From positions 1-22,840 of the forward strand of contig NZ_KQ960750.1 in the NCBI RefSeq assembly GCF_001553345.1: a stretch of 22,840 nucleotides of DNA. The letters are read 5' to 3'. The position numbers and the translations under genes were made by a program. How positions within the stretch are numbered: position 1 is the first letter of the stretch; the number at the start of each line of letters is the position of its first letter. The notes under the pieces are model-generated. The model made no database searches. It worked only from the letters and a program-made list of their open reading frames with translations, and was not told where the DNA came from. Source of the stretch: Veillonella sp. DNF00869. GTDB lineage: Bacteria > Bacillota > Negativicutes > Veillonellales > Veillonellaceae. Shown here in pieces: positions 14,345 to 22,840 of the stretch.

Positions 14345-14845
14345 ATGAAACAATTTAACAACACACAACGATTGACGATTTCTGCCATTTCCATCGCTAT
14401 GTATTTGGCGCTTATGATCGGTACGCAAGGCTTTGCCTTTGGTCAGTATCAAGTGCGTATTGCTACAGCGCTCTATGGATTGTCAGCTATCTTTCCATTC
14501 ACCATTCCAGCCTTTAGTATTGCCAACTTTGTAAGTAATACAGTGATGGGTGGTTTTGGTTTAGTGGATTCTATCGGTGGAGCTATCGTAGGTTTATTGA
14601 CAACAGGTCTAATCGTCCTTGCGAAGCGTCAAGGGTTAGGTAATTGGGTGTTGATTCCTATCATTACCTTTGTACCAGGATTGATTGTACCAATTTGGTT
14701 GACCTATTTCTTGCCAGTTCCATACTGGGTATTAGTGAGCTCCCTCGTAGTAGGTCAGTTCGTGTGTGGTGTAGTGAGCTACTTCTTGATTAATGCGTTG
14801 GAGAAAGTAGTCTATAAAAATAAGGAGGTTTTAGTTCGTGAGTAG
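14345..14845 (+). CDS. queT: Queuosine precursor transporter QueT (ECF S subunit)
   Basis: This 166-residue inner-membrane protein has five to six hydrophobic segments. The [22 protein letters not shown] stretch (residues 34-55) followed by [21 protein letters not shown] helices (58-88) matches the QueT family of ECF S subunits, which take up preQ1/preQ0-type precursors. Context is decisive: a preQ1 riboswitch lies directly upstream and queF directly downstream. Like CblT it has no private ATPase and should use the EcfA1-EcfA2-EcfT motor. Its stop overlaps the queF GTG start by 8 nt. Confidence 0.9.
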   Translation: MKQFNNTQRLTISAISIAMYLALMIGTQGFAFGQYQVRIATALYGLSAIFPFTIPAFSIANFVSNTVMGGFGLVDSIGGAIVGLLTTGLIVLAKRQGLGNWVLIPIITFVPGLIVPIWLTYFLPVPYWVLVSSLVVGQFVCGVVSYFLINALEKVVYKNKEVLVRE

Positions 14846-15335
14846 TGGTCGTAATGCAGCAGAATTACAAGGTGTTCATGCTTTAGGTAGCCATACGGAC
14901 TATCCTACAGATTATGCACCACAGGTGCTAGAAGCATTTCCTAATAAACATCCAGGGAATGACTATTTTGTGAAATTCAATTGTCCAGAGTTTACGAGTC
15001 TTTGCCCAATGACGGGGCAACCGGACTTTGCAACGATTTATATTTCCTATGTGCCAGATGAAAAGCTGGTGGAAAGTAAATCTTTAAAATTATATTTATT
15101 TAGTTTTCGCAACCATGGAGACTTTCACGAAGATTGTATCAACATCATCATGAAAGACTTAGTGGCATTGATGGAGCCTAAATATATTGAAGTGTGGGGC
15201 GAATTTACACCACGTGGTGGCTTGTCCATTGATCCGTACGCCAATTATGGCAAACCGGGCACCGATTGGGAAGCCACAGCAAAAGAGCGCTTGCACTTTC
15301 ATGATATGCAACCAAAACGGGTAGCGTACCGTTAA
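14838..15335 (+). CDS. queF: NADPH-dependent 7-cyano-7-deazaguanine (preQ0) reductase QueF
   Basis: QueF reduces preQ0 to preQ1 in queuosine tRNA modification. This 165-residue protein is the short, unimodular type. [14 protein letters not shown] (residues 51-64) holds the catalytic Cys56 and Asp63. [20 protein letters not shown] (79-98) is the NADPH/substrate signature. [18 protein letters not shown] follows near residues 131-148. The start is GTG at 14838, 9 nt after AAGGAGG; the overlap with queT implies coupled translation under the same preQ1 riboswitch. A strong terminator follows. No other queuosine genes (queCDE, tgt, queG) are in view. Confidence 0.95.
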   Translation: MSSGRNAAELQGVHALGSHTDYPTDYAPQVLEAFPNKHPGNDYFVKFNCPEFTSLCPMTGQPDFATIYISYVPDEKLVESKSLKLYLFSFRNHGDFHEDCINIIMKDLVALMEPKYIEVWGEFTPRGGLSIDPYANYGKPGTDWEATAKERLHFHDMQPKRVAYR

Positions 15336-15348
15336 TTATATACATATT

Positions 15349-15386
15349 ATTGCCAGGTCAATCGGTTGAGGGACCTGGCAATTTTA
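15349..15386 (+). terminator. Terminator of the queT-queF unit
   Basis: ATTGCCAGGTC (15349-15359) pairs perfectly with GACCTGGCAAT (15372-15382) over a 12-nt loop, followed by TTTT. Confidence 0.9.
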
Positions 15387-15411
15387 CTAAGTGCCCTAGA
15401 CATGATAGGAT
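15383..15411 (+). promoter_or_regulatory. Weak candidate promoter of addB-addA
   Basis: TTTACT (15383-15388), 17 bp, TAGGAT (15406-15411). Both boxes match only four of six consensus bases and the first overlaps the terminator tail, so this is tentative. Confidence 0.25.
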
Positions 15412-15451
15412 AGAGATAGATACAACGTGTTGAAAGGAAAAGGAGTTGGAC

Positions 15452-18400
15452 ATGCAACCACAGTTATATATTGGCGGAGCTGGTACGGGAAAGACTACGG
15501 CTTGTTTCGCAGAGATAGAACGAATTTTACAAGACCATCCAGACCACCAGATTATCGTCCTTGTGCCAGATCCTGCGACGTATATGATGGAGCGCAAGTT
15601 AGCAGAGTATCGTCAGGAAAAAGGGTTTACCACGGTGCGTGTGGTGGGCATGACACGGCTAGCCTATCAAGTGTATCAATCCTTAGGGAAAGTGAAAGAA
15701 GAAGGCCTGTCGGAAATTGGCAAAAAACTAGTCCTTCGGGTATTGTTAAAGCAATCAGCCGGAGAGTTGGACTTGTTTAAACAGGCAGCGAAACAACCTC
15801 ATTTTGGAGATGTCATACAAGGTCTTTTGACGGAGTGTAAAGCCTTTGGTGTAACGCCAGAGGACTTGTCGGGGGCTGTGAAATATGTAGATTCTATGGT
15901 GTTGGGCCGTAAATTACAAGAATTATCCTTGTTGTTAGAACGCTACGATACAGCGCTGGAAGAGTTAGGCGTCAAAGATTCTATGGAAACATTGATCGAC
16001 CTATTGCCACAGTCTCCACTCATGAAGCATTGCCATGTCTTTGTAGACGGATTCCATTGGTTTACGCCCTTGCAGTATCGCTTGATTCAACGCCTATTTT
16101 CCCTCAGTGAGTCCTGTCATATGACAATCAGTTTGCCATCCTTGGAGGAAGAGGTGCACAGTCGCAAGGGCTCTATGTATTTCCGTGTTTGGGAGACCTA
16201 CCGAGATATGATGACTTGGTATCCAGAGGCAGTGGTGCATGACATGAACACCGTCTATCGAGGGACACCTGTGTTACAACAATTGAACACACAATTTTTT
16301 AAAACACCTATGAAAGCAAATACCACCGAAGATTCGTTGACCATGGTAAGTGCCTACAATCGAGAACGGGAAGCTGATGCGGTATGTCGTAAGATTTTAG
16401 CATATCGTCAAGAAGAGGAACATCGCTGGAAAGACTGTACCATTATATTGAGGGACATGGAGTCTTATGGTGATGTACTGGAAAAAGCTTGCATGAATTA
16501 TGGCATTCCTTTCTTCTCGGATCAACGGAAGATGATGACTAGCCATCCTTTGGCGGAGTTTTTGCAAGGTATCTTCCATGTACATCGCACCTTTTTTGAT
16601 CATGATGCGGTATTCCACTTATTGAAAACGGATTTTGCGCCTTTCACACGGGAAGAAGTAGACCGATTAGAAAACTATTGTTTAGAATATGGCATTCAAG
16701 GGGCAGCGTGGTTACGAGATGTGTGGACCTATGGTGGCGAGGACGATGAAGAGCGACGAGCTGTGATGCAGGCTTTACATATGCGCGTCCTAGAATATTT
16801 GCGTCCAATCTATGATTTCTGTAAACTGTCACATACGGGACAGGAATGGAGTGAGTTCCTATTCCAAATCATGCAAGATTGGCGCATTCCAGAGCAATTG
16901 AAACATTGGTATGACGAAGCAGAAGACCGTGGGGATGTACAAGAAAGTGCCAGCCATGTACAGCTTTATAAACATGCTATTCAATTGCTAGAGGAATGTG
17001 CATCTGTGACGGGCACAGAGGAGTTGAACGCAGAGGAGATGGGTCTTATCATCGAGGAAGGACTCAGTGAAGTGACCTACTCTTTGGTGCCGCCATCGTT
17101 GGACCATGTGACGATTACCACCATCGACCGCAGTTATATGACAGATGCGAAGGAAGTCTATGTGCTAGGCCTTAATGAGGGCGTATTCCCTCGTAAAATG
17201 GGGGATGAAGGGATTCTGCGTGACCAAGAGCGGACGGCATTAGCTAAGGTAGGTGTGCAATTAGCGGCAGGCGCTTTAGGGCAAATGTTCAATGAAAATT
17301 TCTTATTCTATTTAGCCTGCACTCGTGCTAGCCAAGGACTGCATCTGTCCTATGTCACATCTGATGAAGAAGGGTCTAAAATGGAACCATCTTTGGTAGT
17401 GCGCCGTTTACAGCAATATGGGTATGTGAAAACTATCGAAGAAGCACCACTATCTATGCCAGAGGGACGAGAACAGGACTATCTGTGGCGACCATCCCAG
17501 AGCTTAGGCCTTTTTTCCAGTCGTATGAGTGCTCTCATGAAAGGAGATTCTATCTCCTCTACTTGGTGGAGTCTTTATAACTGGAGCATAGAAATGGGCT
17601 ACAGAGGTGAGGTGTTCTTTGCCACACGAGGTATGTTTGACTCGAATGCGGTGCCACGCATTGAGCAGTCCATTGTACGAGGGTTATTGTTACGCAGTGA
17701 TGCTTTAACGGGATCCGTCACACGATTAGAACGATACCATCGTTGTCCATACAGTTTCTATGCTCAATATGCCTTACGCTTAGCCCCACGGAAGGTGAAA
17801 TCCTTTGGAGCTCCTGAAATCGGGACCTTCCTTCACGATACGTTGCGCTATTTAGGGGAATATCTATTAGAACAGGGTCGACAATGGCGTGATTTAACAG
17901 AGGAAGAACAAGAATCTTTATGCCGTGAAGCGGCCGATGCGGTGATGGGTACAGAAGAGCGAGATGCGTACGAAGCGCAACTGTATACTCGATTAACATC
18001 TACCTTATCAGCTACGGTAGCACGTCTCGTAGATTGGTCTAAGAAAAGCGAGTTTTCCACTACAGAAATAGAGCAAAGTTTTGGCATGGGCACATCTAAC
18101 TGGCGTCCAGTGCGCATCCCATTGGGTAAAAACTATGGCGAAAGTATCGTACTGCGCGGTCAAATAGACCGTGTCGATGAATATCGAGGACCTCTTGGTC
18201 ATTATGCGGCAGTGATTGACTATAAATCAGGGGGCACTACGGTGCGAGCTGATGAAATTTACTATGGCTTGAAATTGCAATTAATGACCTATCTATTGGC
18301 ATTGGAAAAGAATACACAAGATAGAATTGGCACAGCGGCTGCCCTCTATACCTATGTACGGAATCCGCAAGTGAAATTGTCTGAAGTAGTGAATCACAGA

Positions 18401-18841
18401 CGGGCAGAGGAAGAAAAAGCTACTATCCAAGAGTTGAAAAACAGTGGATACTTTGTAGACGGGGATGTGTTACAATCCTTAGATGTAACGAGGGCTTATC
18501 AAAGCAATTCTCCATATGTACCGATTGTTCTGAAAAAGGACGGCACTCCAGATAGTCGCACATCCAAAAGTTTGAAGACGATGGAACAATTTGGCCTTAT
18601 GAAGGAATACACAAAACAAATTATTTCCAACAGTGGTACACAGATGATGGATGGAGAGTTTCCTATTAGTCCGTACCAAAAGGATAAGCGACGGCCATGT
18701 GAATATTGTGAGTTCCAAGCCTTATGTCGCTTTGATGGAACGCGCAATAGATATCGCTATATTAAGACCATGACCGAAGAGGAAGCATTGGAGAAGATGG
18801 AAGCATTACAAACAGGAGGGGCTACCTATGAAATGGACTGA
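15452..18841 (+). CDS. addB: AddAB helicase-nuclease subunit AddB
   Basis: AddB pairs with AddA to process double-strand DNA ends for recombination (the Firmicutes counterpart of RecBCD). The 1129-residue protein starts MQPQLYIGGAGTGKTT with an intact Walker A (residues 8-15). The C-terminal nuclease has VIDYKSGG with Asp923 and Lys925. Four cysteines fit the known [4Fe-4S] staple: Cys765 (RYHRCPYSF) and Cys1083, Cys1086, Cys1092 (CEYCEFQALC). I chose ATG 15452, six nt after AGGAG. An in-frame TTG at 15446 directly abuts the ribosome-binding site and is unlikely. Length matches the family (about 1150). The stop overlaps addA by 14 nt. Confidence 0.95.
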   Translation: MQPQLYIGGAGTGKTTACFAEIERILQDHPDHQIIVLVPDPATYMMERKLAEYRQEKGFTTVRVVGMTRLAYQVYQSLGKVKEEGLSEIGKKLVLRVLLKQSAGELDLFKQAAKQPHFGDVIQGLLTECKAFGVTPEDLSGAVKYVDSMVLGRKLQELSLLLERYDTALEELGVKDSMETLIDLLPQSPLMKHCHVFVDGFHWFTPLQYRLIQRLFSLSESCHMTISLPSLEEEVHSRKGSMYFRVWETYRDMMTWYPEAVVHDMNTVYRGTPVLQQLNTQFFKTPMKANTTEDSLTMVSAYNREREADAVCRKILAYRQEEEHRWKDCTIILRDMESYGDVLEKACMNYGIPFFSDQRKMMTSHPLAEFLQGIFHVHRTFFDHDAVFHLLKTDFAPFTREEVDRLENYCLEYGIQGAAWLRDVWTYGGEDDEERRAVMQALHMRVLEYLRPIYDFCKLSHTGQEWSEFLFQIMQDWRIPEQLKHWYDEAEDRGDVQESASHVQLYKHAIQLLEECASVTGTEELNAEEMGLIIEEGLSEVTYSLVPPSLDHVTITTIDRSYMTDAKEVYVLGLNEGVFPRKMGDEGILRDQERTALAKVGVQLAAGALGQMFNENFLFYLACTRASQGLHLSYVTSDEEGSKMEPSLVVRRLQQYGYVKTIEEAPLSMPEGREQDYLWRPSQSLGLFSSRMSALMKGDSISSTWWSLYNWSIEMGYRGEVFFATRGMFDSNAVPRIEQSIVRGLLLRSDALTGSVTRLERYHRCPYSFYAQYALRLAPRKVKSFGAPEIGTFLHDTLRYLGEYLLEQGRQWRDLTEEEQESLCREAADAVMGTEERDAYEAQLYTRLTSTLSATVARLVDWSKKSEFSTTEIEQSFGMGTSNWRPVRIPLGKNYGESIVLRGQIDRVDEYRGPLGHYAAVIDYKSGGTTVRADEIYYGLKLQLMTYLLALEKNTQDRIGTAAALYTYVRNPQVKLSEVVNHRRAEEEKATIQELKNSGYFVDGDVLQSLDVTRAYQSNSPYVPIVLKKDGTPDSRTSKSLKTMEQFGLMKEYTKQIISNSGTQMMDGEFPISPYQKDKRRPCEYCEFQALCRFDGTRNRYRYIKTMTEEEALEKMEALQTGGATYEMD

Positions 18842-21800
18842 TGCGCAACAGAGCGCTATTGATGCACCTAGACCAGGGCAGTTACCATCCCAAACGATCT
18901 TGGTGTCCGCCGCGGCGGGATCTGGTAAAACGGCAGTCCTCGTAGAGCGTATGATACAACGCCTGAAACGGCGAGAGCTGAGTATTCAGGAACTGATGGT
19001 GGTGACTTTCACAAAGGCGGCAGCAGCGGAGATGAAAGCTCGTATCGGCGTGAAACTAGCGGAAGAGTTTCAAGCTACAGGGGATGCTTATTTAGAAGAA
19101 CAATTGAATATGTTGCCGTCCGCCCATATTTCCACCTTGCACTCCTTTTGCCAATGGGTCATCCGTAGTTATTTCTATAAACTAGATATAGACCCGTCTT
19201 TCACCATCGGCAATGAAGGAGAATTGGCGCTTATGCGCTATGATGTGCTAGATGCCATTTTGCTAGAGGCTTACGAACAAGGCTTGTATAATATTTACGA
19301 TGTGAGCGATATGTTTAGCACGGAACGATCAGACCAGATCCTGCGGGAGACGGTCTTTCAAATATACAACTTTGCCTTGGCTCAAAGTCAGCCTATGCGT
19401 TGGTTAGATCAGGTATGTCATACCTATGAAAGTGCTTTACACCAAACCTTGTTAGAAACTACTTGGGGCACATTATTTTGGAAAGAACAACAACGGCAAA
19501 TTGAGTATCTATTAGAGCGCTATGAAGAGGCACAGCGCTTGGCTACCCTAGGCAATGGGTTCGACAAATGGATGGATAAGGTCAGTGAACTGCAAACACT
19601 GTTACAAGCCATGCAAAAGGCAGACACTTGGGATGCTATGCATGTCGGTGTAGTGGGCATTGGGGGATTTAGCTTCCCCGTACTTCGTGCCACTAAGGCT
19701 ATGAATGAAAGCGATCCAGCTATCTTGAGTGAAATTAAAGCCATCTTGGCAGAAGGGAAAGATATATTGCAAGCCATGCCGAAAGGTGTCTTTGCTATTA
19801 CGGAAGCAGATTGGCGAGAGCAAATGGAGTACTTAGTGCCGTTGGTACGAGGTATCATCCAGCTGGTGAAACGATTCCATGAGGATTTTCAGCAGGCAAA
19901 GCAAGAAGCGGGTATGATCGATTTCTCCGACTTGGAACATCTATGCTTAGCCTTATTAGTAGACCCAGAATTTACAGAAGAACTCAAGCCATCTGAGGTG
20001 GCACTGGAGTTACAGGATACATTCAAAGAAGTGATGGTCGATGAATACCAAGATACGAATGGCGTCCAAGAGGCTATCGTGAATTTAGTATCTCGTGGGG
20101 ACAATCGTTTTTATGTGGGCGATGTGAAACAGTCGATTTATGGATTCCGTATGGCAGATCCGCAGCTATTTATGGAAAAGTACCATCGGTTTGATCACGA
20201 TGTGAACAGTGTGGAACGGCGTATCGATTTGTCCCAAAATTTCCGTTCCCATGAAGCGATTCTAAATGTAACGAACTTTATATTTTCGCAAATTATGACC
20301 GATGAAGGGGCAGGGCTTACCTATGGTGAGGCAGAAGCTCTCCACACAGGTCGCATCGTAGAAGAGGCGCCACCAGAATGGGTAGGTGGTGATGTAGAAG
20401 TGCACGTTCTTTGCTGTGATGAAGATAAGGCACAGACAGACCCTGAAGATGGAGAAGACCTAGAGAACGATGAAAAAGAAATGCTCTTTGTGATCCGTAA
20501 AATCCAAGAGTTAAAGAACAATGGCGCCATGGTACAAGATAAAGACGGCACCTTCCGGCTCATGGAATGGCGAGACATTGTACTCTTGAAGCGATCTATC
20601 TCTGGGTCAGCGAGCCGAATGATCGACCTACTACGGCGAGAGGGCATCCCTGCCTATGCAGAGGAGAAATCCGGCTATTTCAGTGCCATGGAAGTGCAGT
20701 TTGTGCTGTCCTTGTTGCAAATCATCGATAATCCAGAGCAGGACTTGCCTATGGCCATCGTTTTGCAATCGCCTCTTATTGGGATGGATGCCAACGATTT
20801 AGGACGTCTTCGTCTGTCTGTAGGGGAGAACAGCTTGTGGAGCGGGTTGCGCCCATTTGTAGAAGCTTCCCAGAATGCAGGATGGATTCGCTTTGTGGAC
20901 TCCATGGACACCTGGCGGACCATGTCTCGCCGTCAAGGCATTACGGACTTAATTTGGCACATCTACGACACCTTGCATGTGGTAGAATACGTGAGCGCCA
21001 TGCCAAATGGCTTGGTGCGTCGTGGCAATGTGCTGGCCTTGTATGAGCGAGCGAAACAATATGAAAGTGGCAATTACCGTGGCTTATTCCGGTTCTTGCG
21101 CTTTATTGAAAGCTTGCAGGCATCCGGAGAAGATTTAAGCGTTGCCAAAACGGTGAGTGAAGCGGACAATGTGGTGCGTATTATGACCATCCACAAAAGT
21201 AAGGGCTTAGAGTTCCCCGTGGTGTTTCTCATGGGCACTCAAAAGGGCTTTAACAAAATGGATTTGAACCGGTCCTTGCTATTGCACAAGGAATATGGAG
21301 TGGGTTTGAAAGGGTATTTCCCAGACTTGCGTGTGATGTATAATTCCTTACCTTGGATTTTCGTGCACCAAGCTTTGGAAGAAAATTTGAAAGCTGAAGA
21401 GGAGCGTATCCTTTATGTAGCATTAACTCGGCCTAAAGATAAACTGTATATTACAGGTTATATGAAGGGGTCTATCAATGGCTCTATCAATGGCTCTACG
21501 GATCGACCTGCGACGAAGAAAATGGGTGAATGGGTAGCGCCTGTCTTACAGTGGGGTGAAAGTGCTTTTACGAAAGAGCAGATTCTAGGGTGTAATTCCT
21601 ATTTAGATTGGATCTTGCGAAGTTTAGCTCGCCACGTAGCAGGGGGTACGCAGTTGCGCCAATTTGCGGAGGTGGAAAGCCCGCAACTCCCAGATATACC
21701 GTACAAAGATTGTCCAGTGTCCTTCCACGTTCATGATGGAAATGATTACAGTGTTTCACAGGAAACACCGTCTGTAGAAGTAGATATTCTGGAACAAGTG

Positions 21801-22772
21801 CGAGCTCAATTACCAGTGGAAGCGCCACCATTGGACCCTGTCGTGATAGATCGGTTGACCTCTGTGTATGCTTATGAAAGTTCTACGGAACGGGCGGGGA
21901 AAATTTCTGTATCTGAAATTAAACGGCGCTTTGTGGAGCTGGAAGAATTGGCAAAACAGATGATTGAGCCGGACTATCGAACAGATCCACATAACAGCAA
22001 TATAGAAGGAGAATCTGGGACACCAGATAGGTCTGAACTACTCATAGTAGACTCTAGTAAGGACTTAGATAGTTCCGTAGAAGATATGTTAATAGGCGAT
22101 AGTATACCGGATGCATGCACTGATGATACTGAGCTAACTGGCGAGCAGGGCATGGAAAACGGTACTGAGAAAGCCAAAGAAAAGGGTGCAGAGGATATAT
22201 CAGAAGAAGCCTCTGTAGACCTAGGGCCCTTCGACGTATCCTTATCTTCCATGAATGAGTCCACACCGATTTGCAGTGGCGCTCGTTGGGGTACCCTCAT
22301 GCATGAGGTGATGCAGTGGTTGCCGTTGCAATCATATACACGACCATCTTTGCGACAAGCCTTGGATTCGCTAGCATTACAAGGATACTTGACTGATGAG
22401 GAACGGAAGGCGATTAGTGAAAAACGGATTTGTGATTTCTTTCAGTCTGATCTAGGGCAACGATTGCTAACAGCACAGCGAGTGGAACGAGAGTTGCCAT
22501 TTAGTATGCTATTTCCGGCGAACCGTGTGTACCCAGAGATGCTAGACGGGGAAGATCTGTTCCTACAAGGTATCATCGATACAGCATTCCTAGAAGAGGG
22601 ATCTTGGGTGCTAGTTGACTATAAAACAGACCATCTTGATGAAAAGGCTCTAGTAGAGCGCTATCGCATTCAGCTGATGCTGTATAAAGAAGCCTTAGAG
22701 CGATTGACACCATACCCTGTGAAAGAGGTATACATCTATTCCTTCCGACTAGAAAGAGCGATTCCAGTATAG
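18828..22772 (+). CDS. addA: AddAB helicase-nuclease subunit AddA
   Basis: This is a 1314-residue UvrD-type helicase with a RecB-like nuclease. Visible parts in order: Q-motif WTDAQQSAI (3-11), Walker A AAAGSGKT (28-35), TFTKAAAAEMKARI (motif Ia), DEYQD at 405-409 (motif II), GDVKQSIYGFR (motif III), LSQNFRSHEAI (motif IV), TIHKSKGLEFPVVFLMG (motif V), LYVALTRPKDKLYITG (motif VI), then the nuclease with GTLMHEVMQWL, LQGIIDTAF and VDYKTDHL (Asp1264, Lys1266). It is about 80 residues longer than Bacillus AddA; the excess is an acidic, low-complexity linker (about 1045-1147) between helicase and nuclease. A short tandem repeat encodes SING units after motif VI. AGGAGGG precedes the ATG. It is co-transcribed with addB. 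Confidence 0.96.
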   Translation: MKWTDAQQSAIDAPRPGQLPSQTILVSAAAGSGKTAVLVERMIQRLKRRELSIQELMVVTFTKAAAAEMKARIGVKLAEEFQATGDAYLEEQLNMLPSAHISTLHSFCQWVIRSYFYKLDIDPSFTIGNEGELALMRYDVLDAILLEAYEQGLYNIYDVSDMFSTERSDQILRETVFQIYNFALAQSQPMRWLDQVCHTYESALHQTLLETTWGTLFWKEQQRQIEYLLERYEEAQRLATLGNGFDKWMDKVSELQTLLQAMQKADTWDAMHVGVVGIGGFSFPVLRATKAMNESDPAILSEIKAILAEGKDILQAMPKGVFAITEADWREQMEYLVPLVRGIIQLVKRFHEDFQQAKQEAGMIDFSDLEHLCLALLVDPEFTEELKPSEVALELQDTFKEVMVDEYQDTNGVQEAIVNLVSRGDNRFYVGDVKQSIYGFRMADPQLFMEKYHRFDHDVNSVERRIDLSQNFRSHEAILNVTNFIFSQIMTDEGAGLTYGEAEALHTGRIVEEAPPEWVGGDVEVHVLCCDEDKAQTDPEDGEDLENDEKEMLFVIRKIQELKNNGAMVQDKDGTFRLMEWRDIVLLKRSISGSASRMIDLLRREGIPAYAEEKSGYFSAMEVQFVLSLLQIIDNPEQDLPMAIVLQSPLIGMDANDLGRLRLSVGENSLWSGLRPFVEASQNAGWIRFVDSMDTWRTMSRRQGITDLIWHIYDTLHVVEYVSAMPNGLVRRGNVLALYERAKQYESGNYRGLFRFLRFIESLQASGEDLSVAKTVSEADNVVRIMTIHKSKGLEFPVVFLMGTQKGFNKMDLNRSLLLHKEYGVGLKGYFPDLRVMYNSLPWIFVHQALEENLKAEEERILYVALTRPKDKLYITGYMKGSINGSINGSTDRPATKKMGEWVAPVLQWGESAFTKEQILGCNSYLDWILRSLARHVAGGTQLRQFAEVESPQLPDIPYKDCPVSFHVHDGNDYSVSQETPSVEVDILEQVRAQLPVEAPPLDPVVIDRLTSVYAYESSTERAGKISVSEIKRRFVELEELAKQMIEPDYRTDPHNSNIEGESGTPDRSELLIVDSSKDLDSSVEDMLIGDSIPDACTDDTELTGEQGMENGTEKAKEKGAEDISEEASVDLGPFDVSLSSMNESTPICSGARWGTLMHEVMQWLPLQSYTRPSLRQALDSLALQGYLTDEERKAISEKRICDFFQSDLGQRLLTAQRVERELPFSMLFPANRVYPEMLDGEDLFLQGIIDTAFLEEGSWVLVDYKTDHLDEKALVERYRIQLMLYKEALERLTPYPVKEVYIYSFRLERAIPV
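21468..21497 (+). repeat. 12-bp tandem repeat inside addA
   Basis: Two and a half copies of GG(G/C)TCTATCAAT encode GSINGSINGS just after helicase motif VI. The unit is in frame, so copy number changes would only lengthen or shorten a surface loop. Confidence 0.8.
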
Positions 22773-22810
22773 TAGATAATTTAAAAAGATAATAACTCAA
22801 TATATACAAC

Positions 22811-22840
22811 AGAGGAAGGTTGATACCATGGTATCAACCT
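22811..22840 (+). terminator. Probable addAB terminator stem, cut by the window edge
   Basis: Bases 22817-22840 are a perfect 24-bp palindrome (half-site AGGTTGATACCA). It is preceded by AGAGGA, the same stem base seen in three other terminators of this window, so the stem probably continues as TCCTCT plus a T-run outside the window. A competing reading is a gene start: AGAGGAAGG lies 7 nt before an ATG at 22828. Confidence 0.6.

Noticed and set aside
1..22840. Mobile elements, prophage, tRNA genes, attachment sites, replication origin
   Set aside because: No transposase, integrase, tRNA fold or DnaA-box cluster was seen. The window reads as stable core chromosome.

Overview
This 22.8 kb window looks like chromosomal DNA from an AT-leaning member of the Negativicutes, most probably Veillonella. 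The basis is inference from protein style: an ECF/CblT/QueT/AddAB gene set of Firmicutes type, combined with an SLH-like exported protein typical of diderm Firmicutes. No species can be assigned from the sequence alone.

Layout. Bases 1-250 hold the 3' part of a highly structured RNA that ends in a strong bidirectional terminator. A secreted protein of unknown function follows on the minus strand (257-985). Next is a tightly overlapping plus-strand operon, ecfA1-ecfA2-ecfT-truA (1239-4510), which supplies the ATPases and the coupling protein of an energy-coupling factor (ECF) transporter plus a tRNA pseudouridine synthase. A small acidic protein of unknown function follows (4641-4943). A convergent minus-strand NCS2 purine permease occupies 5203-6573. 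An Rrf2 regulator, an OhrR-like MarR regulator and a drug-efflux-type MFS transporter (6906-9152) then face a minus-strand two-component system (sensor kinase 9220-10599, response regulator 10603-11277).

The second half is all on the plus strand. It starts with a probable alpha-ribazole uptake and kinase pair (cblT-cblS, 11464-12658). Immediately downstream is an exported protein with an SLH-like start and a long hendecad-repeat helix (12675-13649), then a GNAT acetyltransferase. A preQ1-I riboswitch controls queT-queF (queuosine precursor uptake and reduction). The window ends with the large addB-addA helicase-nuclease operon (15452-22772) and half of what is probably its terminator stem.

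How the genes fit together. CblT and QueT look like substrate-binding (S) subunits of ECF transporters and lack their own ATPases. The EcfA1-EcfA2-EcfT module about 8-11 kb upstream is the obvious shared motor. This would make the window a partial cofactor-salvage neighbourhood: corrinoid precursor uptake plus kinase, and queuine/preQ1-type precursor uptake plus QueF. AddAB is for double-strand break repair. The MarR/MFS/two-component section is probably stress and export related.

Most of the window is ordinary core genome and I see no clearly new system. The observations most worth following are the truncated structured RNA at the left edge (possibly a raiA-type RNA), the OhrR-like regulator lacking its reactive cysteine, the hendecad-repeat envelope protein next to the corrinoid genes, inverted repeats spanning several promoters, and a shared stem sequence in four terminators.
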